Shown: positions 52,285 to 61,064 of the stretch, in pieces | How positions within the stretch are numbered: position 1 is the stretch's first letter | Layout of the letters: every line of letters begins with the position of its first letter | DNA from: an uncultured Ilyobacter sp. | GTDB taxonomy: Bacteria; Fusobacteriota; Fusobacteriia; Fusobacteriales; Fusobacteriaceae | Direction: 5' to 3' | Length of the DNA stretch: 64,000 nt | NCBI RefSeq assembly: GCF_963668515.1 | Contig: NZ_OY764865.1 | Location: forward strand, 124,001 to 188,000 | Position numbers and translations under genes: made by a program | Notes under the pieces: model-generated | What the model was told of the DNA's origin: nothing | Database searches by the model: none | The model's input: the letters and a program-made list of their open reading frames with translations, nothing else

Positions 52285-53451
52285 ATGAAATATTTTAAAA
52301 AAATAGGAAAAACAGTTATCGTTTTGGGATTTGTGAGTCTTTTAAATGATATTTCCTCTGAAATGATATATCCTGTTCTCCCAGTTTTTCTTACCGCTGT
52401 TCTAGGGGCTACCCCTATACAGCTGGGAATTATAGAGGGGATTGCAGAGACTGCCTCTAGCCTTTTAAAGCTTTTTTTCGGATACTATTCTGACAGAATA
52501 AAAAAGAAAAAACCCTTTATTATTTATGGATATGGAATTGCTGCTTTTTCTAGAATACTTATCGCCATGAGCCGAACTTGGTATTTTGTGCTCGGATGCC
52601 GTTTTATAGACCGGGCTGGAAAAGGCATGCGGACTGCTCCTAGAGATGCTCTCATTTCCACATCGGCATCACGGGAAAACATAGGTAAGGCTTTTGGATT
52701 TCACAGAAGTATGGACCACACAGGGGCTCTCCTTGGCCCCATCATCGCCTTTGGAATACTCTACCTCACCAAGGATAATTACAGATTTCTTTTTTTTACT
52801 GCTGGTATGATAGGACTTCTGTCTGTGATTGTAGCTGCATTTTTTTTGAAGGAAAAAAAGACCTCTGAAGATGTTAAAACTGACCCTGTAAAAATAGACT
52901 TCCGGTATTTTCAAAAGAACTTTTATATTTTCATGGGAAGCATTCTCATATTCACCCTGGGAAATTCTAGCGACGCCTTTCTCCTGTTAAAGGCTAAAAA
53001 CTCCGGGGTTCCTGTAGCCTTCCTACCTATTCTGTGGAGTGTACTGCATCTTTCAAAATCCCTTTTCTCCATTATAGGGGGTAACATCTCTGATATTATT
53101 CCCAGAAAAAAAGTTGTACAGCTGGGGTGGCTGATATACGTAGGGGTGTATTATGCTTTCGGAGTTTTCGACGACCTCTATATCATCTGGGTAATTTTTG
53201 TTTTTTACGGAATCTACTTTGGTTTTACAGAGGGCACTCAGAAGGCTATGGTGGCCGACATGATAAATAGAGAGGAGTATAGGGGGTCTGCTTATGGGAT
53301 CTATAATTTTGTAATAGGGATAGGCAGCCTTCCTGCCAGTATCATCTTCGGACTTATTTGGAATATCTACGGAAGCAGCACAGCTTTTTTTACCGGATCT
53401 GGCCTAGCCCTTGTCTCTGTACTAACTATCAGCTTTGTAAAAACACCTTAA
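52285..53451 (+). CDS. Major facilitator superfamily transporter
   Basis: A 388-residue MFS protein with about twelve membrane segments. It opens FVSLLNDISSEMIYPVLPVFL, a sequence typical of a widespread MFS branch, and shows motif-A-like GYYSDRIKKKKPFIIYGYG, then FIDRAGKGMRTAPRDALIS and FGFHRSMDHTGALLGP. The substrate is unknown; drug or small-molecule efflux is possible. The ATG follows ACAGGAGGTC. It is divergent from copA across a 278-base gap. A TTGAAT/TAATTT pair at 52239-52267 with a 17-base spacer is a weak promoter candidate. Confidence 0.88.
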   Translation: MKYFKKIGKTVIVLGFVSLLNDISSEMIYPVLPVFLTAVLGATPIQLGIIEGIAETASSLLKLFFGYYSDRIKKKKPFIIYGYGIAAFSRILIAMSRTWYFVLGCRFIDRAGKGMRTAPRDALISTSASRENIGKAFGFHRSMDHTGALLGPIIAFGILYLTKDNYRFLFFTAGMIGLLSVIVAAFFLKEKKTSEDVKTDPVKIDFRYFQKNFYIFMGSILIFTLGNSSDAFLLLKAKNSGVPVAFLPILWSVLHLSKSLFSIIGGNISDIIPRKKVVQLGWLIYVGVYYAFGVFDDLYIIWVIFVFYGIYFGFTEGTQKAMVADMINREEYRGSAYGIYNFVIGIGSLPASIIFGLIWNIYGSSTAFFTGSGLALVSVLTISFVKTP

Positions 53452-53484
53452 AATTTAAACATTTAAATTAAAAATTCTAATTTA

Positions 53485-53553
53485 AAAAATAAAAATAGGA
53501 AACAGGATGACTCAGACAGTAATCTACCGCGTGTCATCCTGTTTCCTATTTTT
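53485..53553 (-). terminator. Long hairpin with perfect 21-bp stem
   Basis: 53491-53511 and 53533-53553 are perfectly complementary over 21 bp around a 21-base loop. The minus-strand product continues into ATTTTTTAAA. It overlaps the last codons and stop of the DUF1622 gene and sits 40 bases after the MFS gene, so it can act as a terminator for both convergent genes. Confidence 0.8.
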
Positions 53554-53902
53554 TATCACTTTCTGGCTTTTCAAAAATGCTTTCAATATCTCTCAGTAAA
53601 AAATAATTTAAGAATGTTCTTATCAGTATTGTTGCTGCAAGCTTCCCTATATCTGTCCAGGTGGGAGCCAATATTGTTTTTAATATACTTGCACCTATTA
53701 GAAAAGAAAGTCCAAGGGAAAAAGAGTTTCCTATTTCCAACCTGCTTCTTTTCATAGCCCCAAAACTGTGCTTTCTAAGAAAAAAATCTTTTGAGTATAT
53801 GATCACCGAATTGATTACTCCAAAAAAAATTACAATTGTGGCTAAAAATTGGCAAATATTTATAATTATATTGTTTATAAAACTTATAAATTCATGCATC
53901 AT
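53546..53902 (-). CDS. DUF1622 membrane protein
   Basis: A 118-residue protein with three hydrophobic segments: FINNIIINICQFLATIVIFFG, FSLGLSFLIGASILKTIL and LAATILIRTFLNYFLL. The pattern LEIGNSFSLGLSFLIGASILK followed by TWTDIGKLAATI is typical of DUF1622, whose function is unknown. I start at the first of two adjacent ATGs (53900-53902), five bases after GGGGG; the next ATG is equally possible. Its 3' end lies in the stem of a long hairpin. Confidence 0.75.
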   Translation of the reverse strand: MMHEFISFINNIIINICQFLATIVIFFGVINSVIIYSKDFFLRKHSFGAMKRSRLEIGNSFSLGLSFLIGASILKTILAPTWTDIGKLAATILIRTFLNYFLLRDIESIFEKPESDKK

Positions 53903-54032
53903 TACTACCCCCATATTTAATTATAATTTCCTTAACCTATATATTTTATCTCTTTACTTAAAATCCTCTAAATAATGGTGAAAGCTCACCCTCTTACAGT
54001 TCCATAAGACCACATAATCCATAGGGTGAATA

Positions 54033-54061
54033 TTGACAAAATTTGTAAATAAACATAGAAT
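54033..54061 (+). promoter_or_regulatory. Promoter for the interrupted cysteine-rich gene
   Basis: Perfect TTGACA (54033-54038), 17-base spacer, TAGAAT (54056-54061), 50 bases before the ATG. Confidence 0.8.
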
Positions 54062-54184
54062 ATCCAAAAGAATAAAATAAAGTTAAAAAAATAGTTTCGA
54101 AGGGGGAAAAAATGAGCTGTAATAAAGAAAAGTGTACCTGTCCAAATACCGAATGTATCCGTCACGGGAAATGCTGTGAATGCA

Positions 54185-54193
54185 TAAATAACC
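54185..54193 (+). repeat. Left target-site duplication
   Basis: TAAATAACC immediately before the element; identical to 54636-54644. Because the TIRs may themselves begin ACC, the duplication could be counted as 6 to 9 bases. Confidence 0.85.
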
Positions 54194-54635
54194 CAAGTTG
54201 CTACTTGAAATAAATTCTCTTAAATTACTGAATTTATCTGAATATCAGAATCAAAAGATTTTGTCACGAATGGACACTAATAAAAGATAGGGAAATTAGC
54301 ACGAATAAGGACAAAAGCTTTTGGCCACAGAGGACGCAGAGAAAAAGAGGGAATTTGATAGAGTTAAAACCAAAACTATAAATACCTTCTTTTGCGAGAG
54401 GTTTTTATCTCTTTCCCCTTGCCATTGATAAAATCAGCGTTAAGAATAACCGCAGTGAAATCCTTAGAAAAAATCGACTGTTTGAGCGTAGCGAGTTTCG
54501 AGTTTTTCTTGGATTTTCAAGGTTATTTAGCTGATTTTTCACAGGCTTGAACTTTTGGTTACTTTTCTTTCAAGAGAAAAGTAACGAATCCCGATAAATT
54601 CAATACTTTAATTTAATAAAGGTAGCAACTTAGGT
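54194..54635. mobile_element. MITE-like non-autonomous element, copy B (about 442 bp)
   Basis: The left end, read with the preceding ACC, is ACCCAAGTTGCTAC; the reverse complement of the right end is ACCTAAGTTGCTAC. The similarity continues inward, each end reaching TTACTGAATTTATC (54225) or TATTGAATTTATCG (from 54606). It is flanked by a 9-base duplication and lies inside a reading frame. No transposase is encoded. Inside are the GTTACTTTTCT/AGAAAAGTAAC-type palindrome at 54558-54585 and CAAAAGATTTTGT with a near-matching partner around 54310. The inner ends match copy A at 13599-13945 in opposite orientation; the middle does not. Confidence 0.82.
54558..54585. repeat. 28-base palindrome in the element, copy B
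   Basis: GTTACTTTTCT with AGAAAAGTAAC and a 6-base loop (TTCAAG), the same palindrome as at 13620-13647 read from the other strand. Confidence 0.85.
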
Positions 54636-54644
54636 TAAATAACC
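54636..54644 (+). repeat. Right target-site duplication
   Basis: TAAATAACC immediately after the element, identical to 54185-54193; the host reading frame resumes here. Confidence 0.85.
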
Positions 54645-54744
54645 ATGTGCAAAATGGAATCACTGTCTACTGTATGAAAGACAACGACTCTTCCTACTGG
54701 GATAATTTAAAAAAATAAAAATGTTTAATTAATTATGATTTAAA

Positions 54745-54782
54745 TACAAAAGAAGCCGGCATAATCGCCAGCTTTTTTTAAA
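54745..54782. terminator. Terminator between hflC and the interrupted gene
   Basis: On the minus strand AAGCTGGC/GCCGGCTT (one G-T pair; 54753-54774), 6-base loop, then CTTTTG. On the plus strand a C-A mismatch is present but a seven-T run follows, so it may work both ways. Confidence 0.7.
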
Positions 54783-54785
54783 TTA

Positions 54786-55640
54786 TTATTTTTCATTTAG
54801 AATTTTCCAGACCTCAGATTCTGTAGACATTATTATTTTTGTTTTTCCGCTTCCGGAAAGTATAGTATCATATGCCGAAAGAGTTCTCGTAAATTTATAA
54901 AATTCAGGATCACGGTTATAGGCATCAGCATATATCTTAAGTGCCTTAGCATCTCCCTCTCCCTTTATAGACTCAGCTTTTTCATAAGCCTCTGCCAGGA
55001 TTACTGTTCTCTCTTTTTCTGCCTGAGATGTTATCTCAAGGGCTTTTTCTTGACCTTCTGCACGGTATTTTTTAGCCTGCTGGTGTCTTTCTGCTTCCAT
55101 TCTTTTATAGACATTTTCTTCGTTCTCTTTAGGCAGTTCTGCTCTTTTTATTCTTACATCTACTATTTCTATTCCAAACTTTTTAGTTTTCTCCCAGCTT
55201 TCACGGGTTACTGTCTCCATTATCTCATCTCTCTTAAATGCGATAATGTCTAAAAATGTATATTGTCCAAGCCTCTCTCTTATTTCAGAATAGATTATGT
55301 CATCTAGCCTTGCCTGAGCACCTTTTTCATCCTGTACAGTTTGAAGAAATAATAGCGGATCAATTATTCTCCATCTGGCATAATTATCTATAACTATATT
55401 CTTTTTATCTTTCGTAATAAGATCTTTAGGTTCTGCATCGTAATCTAAAAGCCTCTTATCAAAATATACAACATTGTCGATAAAAGGTACTTTAAACTTG
55501 AGTCCCGAAGTGCTTATCTCTTTGCCTACAGGTTTACCAAATCTGAGAACTACAGCTTTCTGTATCTCTGAAACCTGAAATACAGAAGATGCAAAAACAA
55601 TTACAATGAGGATCAGAACAACATTAATTCCCTTTTTCAT
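54786..55640 (-). CDS. hflC: Protease modulator HflC
   Basis: A 284-residue SPFH/band-7 protein with an N-terminal membrane anchor (VVLILIVIVFASSVFQV) and an external domain starting EIQKAVVLRFGKPVG. VTRESWEKTKKFGIEIVDVRIKRAELP and the long helix rich in Ala, Glu and Lys (RMEAERHQQAKKYRAEGQEKA in parts) are typical. HflC with HflK forms a large vault-like assembly around FtsH and limits its proteolysis of membrane proteins. Its ATG overlaps the end of hflK by 17 bases, so expression is coupled. Confidence 0.93.
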   Translation of the reverse strand: MKKGINVVLILIVIVFASSVFQVSEIQKAVVLRFGKPVGKEISTSGLKFKVPFIDNVVYFDKRLLDYDAEPKDLITKDKKNIVIDNYARWRIIDPLLFLQTVQDEKGAQARLDDIIYSEIRERLGQYTFLDIIAFKRDEIMETVTRESWEKTKKFGIEIVDVRIKRAELPKENEENVYKRMEAERHQQAKKYRAEGQEKALEITSQAEKERTVILAEAYEKAESIKGEGDAKALKIYADAYNRDPEFYKFTRTLSAYDTILSGSGKTKIIMSTESEVWKILNEK

Positions 55641-56613
55641 TTGTTTTCCCCTCCTCTTGAATTAGGTTCAGTACTCCGTTTTTCACATCAGAATCTATGA
55701 TTACCTTGTCAACATCTTTTAGATTTCTCTCAAGATTTTCAAGATAAAGTCTTGTTTTGGTTACCTCTTTTCCCAATTTATAATTTTCGTAAAGTTTTAT
55801 GAATCTCACTGTGTCTCCCTGAGCTTCTTTTGTTCTTTTTTCTCTGTACCCTTCAGCGTCATTTAGCACTTTAAAGGCTTCACCTCTAGCCTTTGGTATT
55901 ATATCATTCATATAGCCATTGGCTTCATTTATATAACGAATCCTGTCCTCTCTGGCACTGGCTACATCTTTAAAGGCCTGTACTACCTCTTGAGGTGGCT
56001 GTACATCTTGAAGCTGTACATTCAATACCGTAATCCCACTGTCGTATGTCTGAAGAATTTCCTGAAGTTTTTCACGAGTCTGTATCTGTATATTTGATTT
56101 TCCTTCAGTCAAAGTTTCATCAATATTATACTTACCAACTATCTGTCTCATACTTGCTTCAGATGCATCTTTTATTGTTTTGTAAGGATCTCCTAGATTA
56201 AACAAATACTTTTTAAGGTCTGTTATCTTGTACTGAACACTGAAATCCACATCAAGAATATTCTCATCTCCTGTCAAAATAAGAGATTCCTCTTTCATAT
56301 CTTTATATTTTGCAGGAGGTCCTTGGCTTACAGTTCTAAACCCTACCTCTATACGGTATACCTTGGTAGTTTTCACCTTGATCTTCGATGCTATCGGTCT
56401 AGGAAAATACCAGTTTATTCCAGGTCCAGCTGTCTTTTGATATTTACCAAACAGGAGTAATACGACTTCTTCGTCTGGCCCTACTATAAAGACTCCAGTA
56501 AGAAGATACAGAAAAAAAATAGGAACAAAAATAAATTTTCCAAATCCTCCCAGACGGCTTTTTATAAGCTCTAACACCTCTTCTAAAGTATACATGTTAT
56601 TCTCTTTGCCCAT
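55624..56613 (-). CDS. hflK: Protease modulator HflK
   Basis: A 329-residue SPFH protein, partner of HflC. It has a short cytoplasmic N terminus, a membrane helix (KFIFVPIFFLYLLTGVFIV), VGPDEEVVLLLFGKYQKTAGPG and the band-7 core with DENILDVDFSVQYKITDLKKYL and VLNVQLQDVQPPQEVVQAF, then a helical region (AREDRIRYINEANGYMNDII). It lacks the long Gly/Pro-rich N terminus of the enterobacterial form. The ATG follows GGGGAGGAG. Upstream is disA, 30 bases away. Confidence 0.92.
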   Translation of the reverse strand: MGKENNMYTLEEVLELIKSRLGGFGKFIFVPIFFLYLLTGVFIVGPDEEVVLLLFGKYQKTAGPGINWYFPRPIASKIKVKTTKVYRIEVGFRTVSQGPPAKYKDMKEESLILTGDENILDVDFSVQYKITDLKKYLFNLGDPYKTIKDASEASMRQIVGKYNIDETLTEGKSNIQIQTREKLQEILQTYDSGITVLNVQLQDVQPPQEVVQAFKDVASAREDRIRYINEANGYMNDIIPKARGEAFKVLNDAEGYREKRTKEAQGDTVRFIKLYENYKLGKEVTKTRLYLENLERNLKDVDKVIIDSDVKNGVLNLIQEEGKTNEKGN

Positions 56614-56643
56614 TATAACTCCTCCCCTTTTTTAAAGATTATG

Positions 56644-57708
56644 TTATCTTTCCAGTTCAAGGGTAAATTTAAGCCGCTTCAAGCCGTTTTTTATGGACCT
56701 TGCTTTAAATTTACTTATTCCCCTTATCTCGTAGAGATCTTCTACACTTGCGTCTTTTATAGAAGCTAAGTCATCATATTCAGTTATGAGCTTTTCTATG
56801 TCGCGTTTATTAAGTCTTGTTATCTTCCCAAGGATTCTGTAACCCTTAGTACTTACTTTATTATCCAGTGTTGAGTATGTTTTCCCGTATCCAAGAATAA
56901 AGGATAGTTTTTGCTGCTCAAGTAGCTCTTCGTCTGTCAGCTTATCCAGTTCCAAATTAATATGATTTATATCTAGTTCGCCTTTCTCATTATTATAGTA
57001 GTCTTTTATGAAATTCATTTTTTCATCTTTCAGACCCTGGAGTAGTTCTTCTAACTGCAGGTTTATAAGCCGTCCCTCTACTCCCAACTCTGCTACATAA
57101 TTTCTGACCTCTTGCTTTATTCTAAATATCATTTCAAATCTCTGAAGTATTGTGGTCACCTCGTAAAGAGTTGCCAGATCGTCAAACTCCATTATTGTAA
57201 GATTTGCAAGGGCTTTATCCAAAACAGTTTTATATCTTTCAAAAGTCTTAATAGCCTGGGTGGCTTCTGTCATTATCTCCCCTATATCCCGGAGCTTGTA
57301 TCTCAGTTCACCTTTATACAGAGTTATTCTGTTTCTTTTTTCTGATATTGCTATAACCAGCTTGTTGCACTGTTTGGCTATTCTCTGGGCGGTCCTATGT
57401 CTTGTCCCGCTCTCATCTGTAGTATAATTTTTGTCAGGTTGCATATGAACATTTGCATAAAGTATTCTCTCAGCCATATCATCCAAAACTATGGCCCCGT
57501 CCATTTTTGCCAGTTCATATATCCTCTGGGAGTTGTATTCACAGTTTATAAAAAACCCACCATCCAGCATAGCCTCTATATTTTCATCTATTCCAATGAC
57601 CAAAAGTGCACCGGTTCCGGCATCTAGAATGTTATCTAAACCCTCTCTGAGAAGTGTTCCAGGAGTGACACTCGAAAGGATGTCAACTAAGTTTTCTTTA
57701 TTTTTCAT
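56644..57708 (-). CDS. disA: DNA integrity scanning diadenylate cyclase DisA
   Basis: A 354-residue enzyme making cyclic di-AMP from two ATP. The DAC domain has the catalytic DGA (70-72, KMDGAIVLDD) and GTRHRTA (101-107); a helical spine follows (about 145-285) and the C terminus carries HhH motifs (about 290-350; ITRLNKRDIEKLI, SVEDLYEIRGISKFKARSIK) for binding branched DNA. DisA pauses sporulation or growth on DNA damage in Bacillus; here it suggests cyclic-di-AMP signalling in this organism. It begins one base after the radA stop, the usual radA-disA pairing. Confidence 0.95.
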   Translation of the reverse strand: MKNKENLVDILSSVTPGTLLREGLDNILDAGTGALLVIGIDENIEAMLDGGFFINCEYNSQRIYELAKMDGAIVLDDMAERILYANVHMQPDKNYTTDESGTRHRTAQRIAKQCNKLVIAISEKRNRITLYKGELRYKLRDIGEIMTEATQAIKTFERYKTVLDKALANLTIMEFDDLATLYEVTTILQRFEMIFRIKQEVRNYVAELGVEGRLINLQLEELLQGLKDEKMNFIKDYYNNEKGELDINHINLELDKLTDEELLEQQKLSFILGYGKTYSTLDNKVSTKGYRILGKITRLNKRDIEKLITEYDDLASIKDASVEDLYEIRGISKFKARSIKNGLKRLKFTLELER

Positions 57709-57709
57709 A

Positions 57710-59083
57710 TTATCTCATCCTTTCCAAAAGCTCATCTATACTCTTGAGGTAGATAAGCTTCAGTTTATAATTATTTTTTTCTATATCTTTTCTATTGGAT
57801 TCAGGAACGTATACTCCTGTAAACCCAAGTTTTTCAAGTTCTCTTAATCTCTTATCCATAAAGGAAATTTTCCTTATCTCTCCTCTTAGGCCGAGCTCTC
57901 CAACTGCTGCGATCTTTTGACTTATCTCTATCCCATTGCATACCGACAGCATAGATATCAAAAATGCCAAGTCAGCAGAGGGCTCTTTTACAGTTATCCC
58001 ACCAGGTATATTTACAAAAAGGTCTTTTGTAGAAAAAGCTACTCCTGTTTTTTTTTCTGCCACGGCGGTTAATATCTGTACCCTATTTTTATCCAGACCC
58101 TGGACAATCCTTTTAGGGATTCCAAAAGGCGAGTCTGCTATGAGAGATTGAATTTCCAAAAGAAACACTTTTGAACCTTCTAAAACCGGTACAATCATAC
58201 TTCCTATATTTTTTTCTTCACGCTCGCTGAGAAAAAATTCAGATGAGTTTTTTACTTCTCTCATTCCGTCTTCCTCCATATTAAAAATACCCAGCTCATT
58301 GGTAGAACCAAATCTATTTTTTATGCTCCGAAGTATTCTGTAAAAAAGCCCCTCTTCACCTTCAAAATTAAGCACGGCATCAACCATATGTTCCAGCATC
58401 TTAGGGCCGGCTACTTTTCCATCTTTTGTTATGTGCCCAACGATAAAGAAGGATATATTATAGTTCTTCGCTAGTTCTACTATCCTCAAAGTGCTCTCTC
58501 TTATCTGAGTGGGAGTTCCTGGTATTGAGTCTGAATTTGAACTATAAAGAGTCTGAATAGAGTCTATCACAACCACTTTAGGTTTTTTAAAAGAGAGATG
58601 CTCATATATGGTTTCTATCTCTGTTTCAGACATTATGAAAAGATTGTCCGAAAAGACTCCCAGCCTCTCTCCCCTGTTTTTTATCTGAGAGGGAGACTCT
58701 TCCCCAGATATATATATCACATCTCCATATTTGGTATATTCTTTGGCTGCCTGCAAAAGAAGGGTAGACTTACCTATCCCAGGATTTCCAGTTATAAGGA
58801 CTACTTCCCCCTGGACAAGACCTCCTCCTAGTACCCTATCAAATTCTTCCAGTTTGGTTGTATATCTATAATTTCCCTCTACCTCTATCTGAGAAAAATT
58901 TAGTATCTTTACGTTGGACTTGCCAGAGGATGATCCTTTTGATATGACTCTTCTAGCTGCTGAGGGCATGGTCGTTTCCTCTTCTAAGGTACCCCACTCT
59001 TCACAATCAGGGCACTTCCCAAGCCATTTTGCACTTTTATATCCACAGCTGCTGCATACATAGAGACTCTTATCCTTAGCCAC
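57710..59083 (-). CDS. radA: DNA repair protein RadA
   Basis: A 457-residue RecA-like ATPase that promotes branch migration in recombination. A C4 zinc finger (C10, C13, C24, C27; CSSCGYKSAKWLGKCPDC), Walker A GNPGIGKSTLL (about residues 92-102), the RadA-specific KNRFGSTNELG, Walker B VVVIDSIQTL, and a C-terminal Lon-protease-like domain (about residues 280-457; SADLAFLISMLSV) are all seen. It lies between coaD and disA with essentially no gap, indicating one operon. Confidence 0.95.
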   Translation of the reverse strand: MAKDKSLYVCSSCGYKSAKWLGKCPDCEEWGTLEEETTMPSAARRVISKGSSSGKSNVKILNFSQIEVEGNYRYTTKLEEFDRVLGGGLVQGEVVLITGNPGIGKSTLLLQAAKEYTKYGDVIYISGEESPSQIKNRGERLGVFSDNLFIMSETEIETIYEHLSFKKPKVVVIDSIQTLYSSNSDSIPGTPTQIRESTLRIVELAKNYNISFFIVGHITKDGKVAGPKMLEHMVDAVLNFEGEEGLFYRILRSIKNRFGSTNELGIFNMEEDGMREVKNSSEFFLSEREEKNIGSMIVPVLEGSKVFLLEIQSLIADSPFGIPKRIVQGLDKNRVQILTAVAEKKTGVAFSTKDLFVNIPGGITVKEPSADLAFLISMLSVCNGIEISQKIAAVGELGLRGEIRKISFMDKRLRELEKLGFTGVYVPESNRKDIEKNNYKLKLIYLKSIDELLERMR

Positions 59084-59584
59084 TTATTTCCCCTCTTTGA
59101 TCATTTCATCTACTTTTTTACTTATATCTTCTACGATTTTTTTATTCACAAAATGCTCTAAATTTCCTTTATTTAAAGCTATTTCTCTCACAAGACTAGA
59201 GCTCAAATAAAGATTTTCCCTTGAAGCAGGTAAAAATACAGTTTCAAGTTCACCGTTTGAGAGAACTGAATTGCCTAAAGCCATTTGGAGTTCATACTCA
59301 TAATCGGATACTGCTCTCAGACCTCTAAAAACTATATTTGCTTTATTTTCTCTCATAAAATCAACAAGAAGTCCCTCAAAACTCATTATTTCTACGTTGC
59401 CTAAGTTGCCAACTACTTTTTTTATGAGCTCAGCTCTTTCTTCCAGGTCAAACCAGTATTTTTTTGAAGCACTGTTCAATATCCCTATAATTAGTTTATC
59501 TGTAAGATTGGACGCTCTTTTTATTATATCCTCATGTCCTTTTGTGATAGGATCAAAACTCCCTGCATACACTCCTATTTTCAT
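59084..59584 (-). CDS. coaD: Phosphopantetheine adenylyltransferase
   Basis: A 166-residue nucleotidyltransferase that makes dephospho-CoA from 4'-phosphopantetheine and ATP. It has the T/HxGH-type motif KGHEDI with H17, preceded by GSFDPIT, and the SSSLVREIA motif near residue 125; GLRAVSDYEYELQMALGN is also typical. The gene directly precedes radA (no gap) and follows the RNase E/G gene by 12 bases. It supplies CoA, used by the acyl-CoA and fatty-acid genes in this window. Confidence 0.95.
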   Translation of the reverse strand: MKIGVYAGSFDPITKGHEDIIKRASNLTDKLIIGILNSASKKYWFDLEERAELIKKVVGNLGNVEIMSFEGLLVDFMRENKANIVFRGLRAVSDYEYELQMALGNSVLSNGELETVFLPASRENLYLSSSLVREIALNKGNLEHFVNKKIVEDISKKVDEMIKEGK

Positions 59585-59596
59585 CTGTCAACCCAC

Positions 59597-61063
59597 CTAT
59601 ACTTCAAATAAAATTTCATAATCATAATTATCTTTAAGAGGATCCACTTCCACTTTAAAAAACTTCCCTTTAGATCTCAGATAAGTCTTTATAAATTCAT
59701 CATATATCCCCTTAAAGAAGCCATTCAATTCTTTTGATATTTTAAGTTTTATAGTGGAGATATCTTTTTCCTCTGAAAAGATTTTTATTTCGGTTATGAC
59801 TTCATTTATTACAGAATCTTTAGATTTTATCTTCCCAGTTCCATTGCAGTGGATGCACTCCTCCTGAAAATAATGACTCAGAGGTTTCCCTACTCTTTTC
59901 CTTGTCATCTCGATAAGTCCTAAATCTGTAAAATGAATAATATTATTTTTTATTCTGTCTTTTTTTAGGTGTTCTTCAAGGATCTCGGTGACTTTTACCT
60001 TGTCATCCTCGTGCTTCATATCAATAAAATCTATTATTATTATGCCACTCATATTTCTAAGTCTAAGCTGTCTCGGTATCTCCTTTGCAGCCTCTATATT
60101 GGTTTCAAAAACCGTCTCCTCTAGATTCATCCGTCCCGTGTTTTTTCCTGTATTTACATCTATACTTACCAAAGCTTCCGTCCTCTGGATTACAAGATAG
60201 CCCCCGCACTCGAGCCATACAACCTCTTTCAGGGCCTTGTCTAGCTGACTGTTCACTCCATAGGTTTCAAACACAGGAAGATTTTCACTGTAGAGTTTTA
60301 TTTTGGTTTTCATAGAACTTTCACTGAAAGCATTTATATAGTCTATGATCTCCCAATATTTTTTTTCATTATCTATTATGAGTTCTTCTATATTTGAGGA
60401 AAATATATCTCTTAGAACGGTCTTCACAAGTTCATTGTCTCTGTAGATTATATCTCCCGGTTTAGAACGGCTTATTTTTCTCTCTATATCATGCCATTTT
60501 TTTACTAGGTACTCCACTTCTCTTTCAAAGTGAAGTTCATTTTTACCCTCTGCCGCCGTTCTTATAATAAAGCCCATGTTATCTGGTTTTATCTCTTTTA
60601 GCAGTTCTTCAAGTCTTTTTCTCTCTTTATCATTCTTTATTTTCTGGGATATAGCCACATAGTCGTTATTTGGCATAAGTACCAGATATTTACCCGGAAT
60701 AGTATAGTGAGTCGTTACTCTCGCTCCCTTTGTTCCCCTAGGGTCCTTCAGTATCTGCACAACTACCTCATCCCCCACATTGAGAAGATCTTCTATGGGT
60801 CTGTCGCTGTTTTCTATCCCGTCAAGATACATCTCTTCAAACTCTCTCAAATCTTTGACATACAAAAAAGCATTTTTTTCAAGTCCTATATCCAAAAATG
60901 CAGATTCCATGCCGGGAAGTACATTAGCCACCCTCCCTCTATATATATTTCCTGTGACTTTTACCTCGTCACTTCTCTCTATGAAAAACTCAGTGAGCCT
61001 CCCATCTTCTAGTAAAGCTGCTCGGGTTTGAAAATCATCAACATTTATAATTATCTGATTCAT
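59597..61063 (-). CDS. Ribonuclease E/G family protein
   Basis: A 488-residue endoribonuclease of the RNase G length class, without the long RNase E scaffold tail. The S1-like domain is near residues 35-120 (RGRVANVLPGMESAFLDIGLEK in parts). The catalytic metal aspartates are in SIDVNTGKNTG and IIDFIDMKHE, and the zinc-link cysteines are in CIHCNGTGKIK. It processes 5' ends of rRNA and mRNA. The ATG lies one base after the stop of the radical SAM gene, so translation is coupled. Confidence 0.92.
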   Translation of the reverse strand: MNQIIINVDDFQTRAALLEDGRLTEFFIERSDEVKVTGNIYRGRVANVLPGMESAFLDIGLEKNAFLYVKDLREFEEMYLDGIENSDRPIEDLLNVGDEVVVQILKDPRGTKGARVTTHYTIPGKYLVLMPNNDYVAISQKIKNDKERKRLEELLKEIKPDNMGFIIRTAAEGKNELHFEREVEYLVKKWHDIERKISRSKPGDIIYRDNELVKTVLRDIFSSNIEELIIDNEKKYWEIIDYINAFSESSMKTKIKLYSENLPVFETYGVNSQLDKALKEVVWLECGGYLVIQRTEALVSIDVNTGKNTGRMNLEETVFETNIEAAKEIPRQLRLRNMSGIIIIDFIDMKHEDDKVKVTEILEEHLKKDRIKNNIIHFTDLGLIEMTRKRVGKPLSHYFQEECIHCNGTGKIKSKDSVINEVITEIKIFSEEKDISTIKLKISKELNGFFKGIYDEFIKTYLRSKGKFFKVEVDPLKDNYDYEILFEV

Positions 61064-61064
61064 C

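Larger units (their letters stand above)
54112..54718 (+). pseudogene. Small cysteine-rich protein gene split by a MITE-like element
   Basis: An ATG at 54112, six bases after GAAGGGGG and with a good promoter, opens a frame reading MSCNKEKCTCPNTECIRHG, KCCECINN, then PSCYLK and stop at 54211. The last six residues come from inserted DNA. After the element the frame continues from 54645 as HVQNGITVYCMKDND and SSYWDNLKK, stop at 54716-54718. Removing the element and one copy of the 9-base duplication rejoins them in frame to give a 51-residue protein with eight cysteines, likely metal- or Fe-S-binding. It resembles short RHGKCCEC-type proteins of anaerobes, function unknown. As it stands, only a 33-residue truncated peptide can be made. 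Confidence 0.85.
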
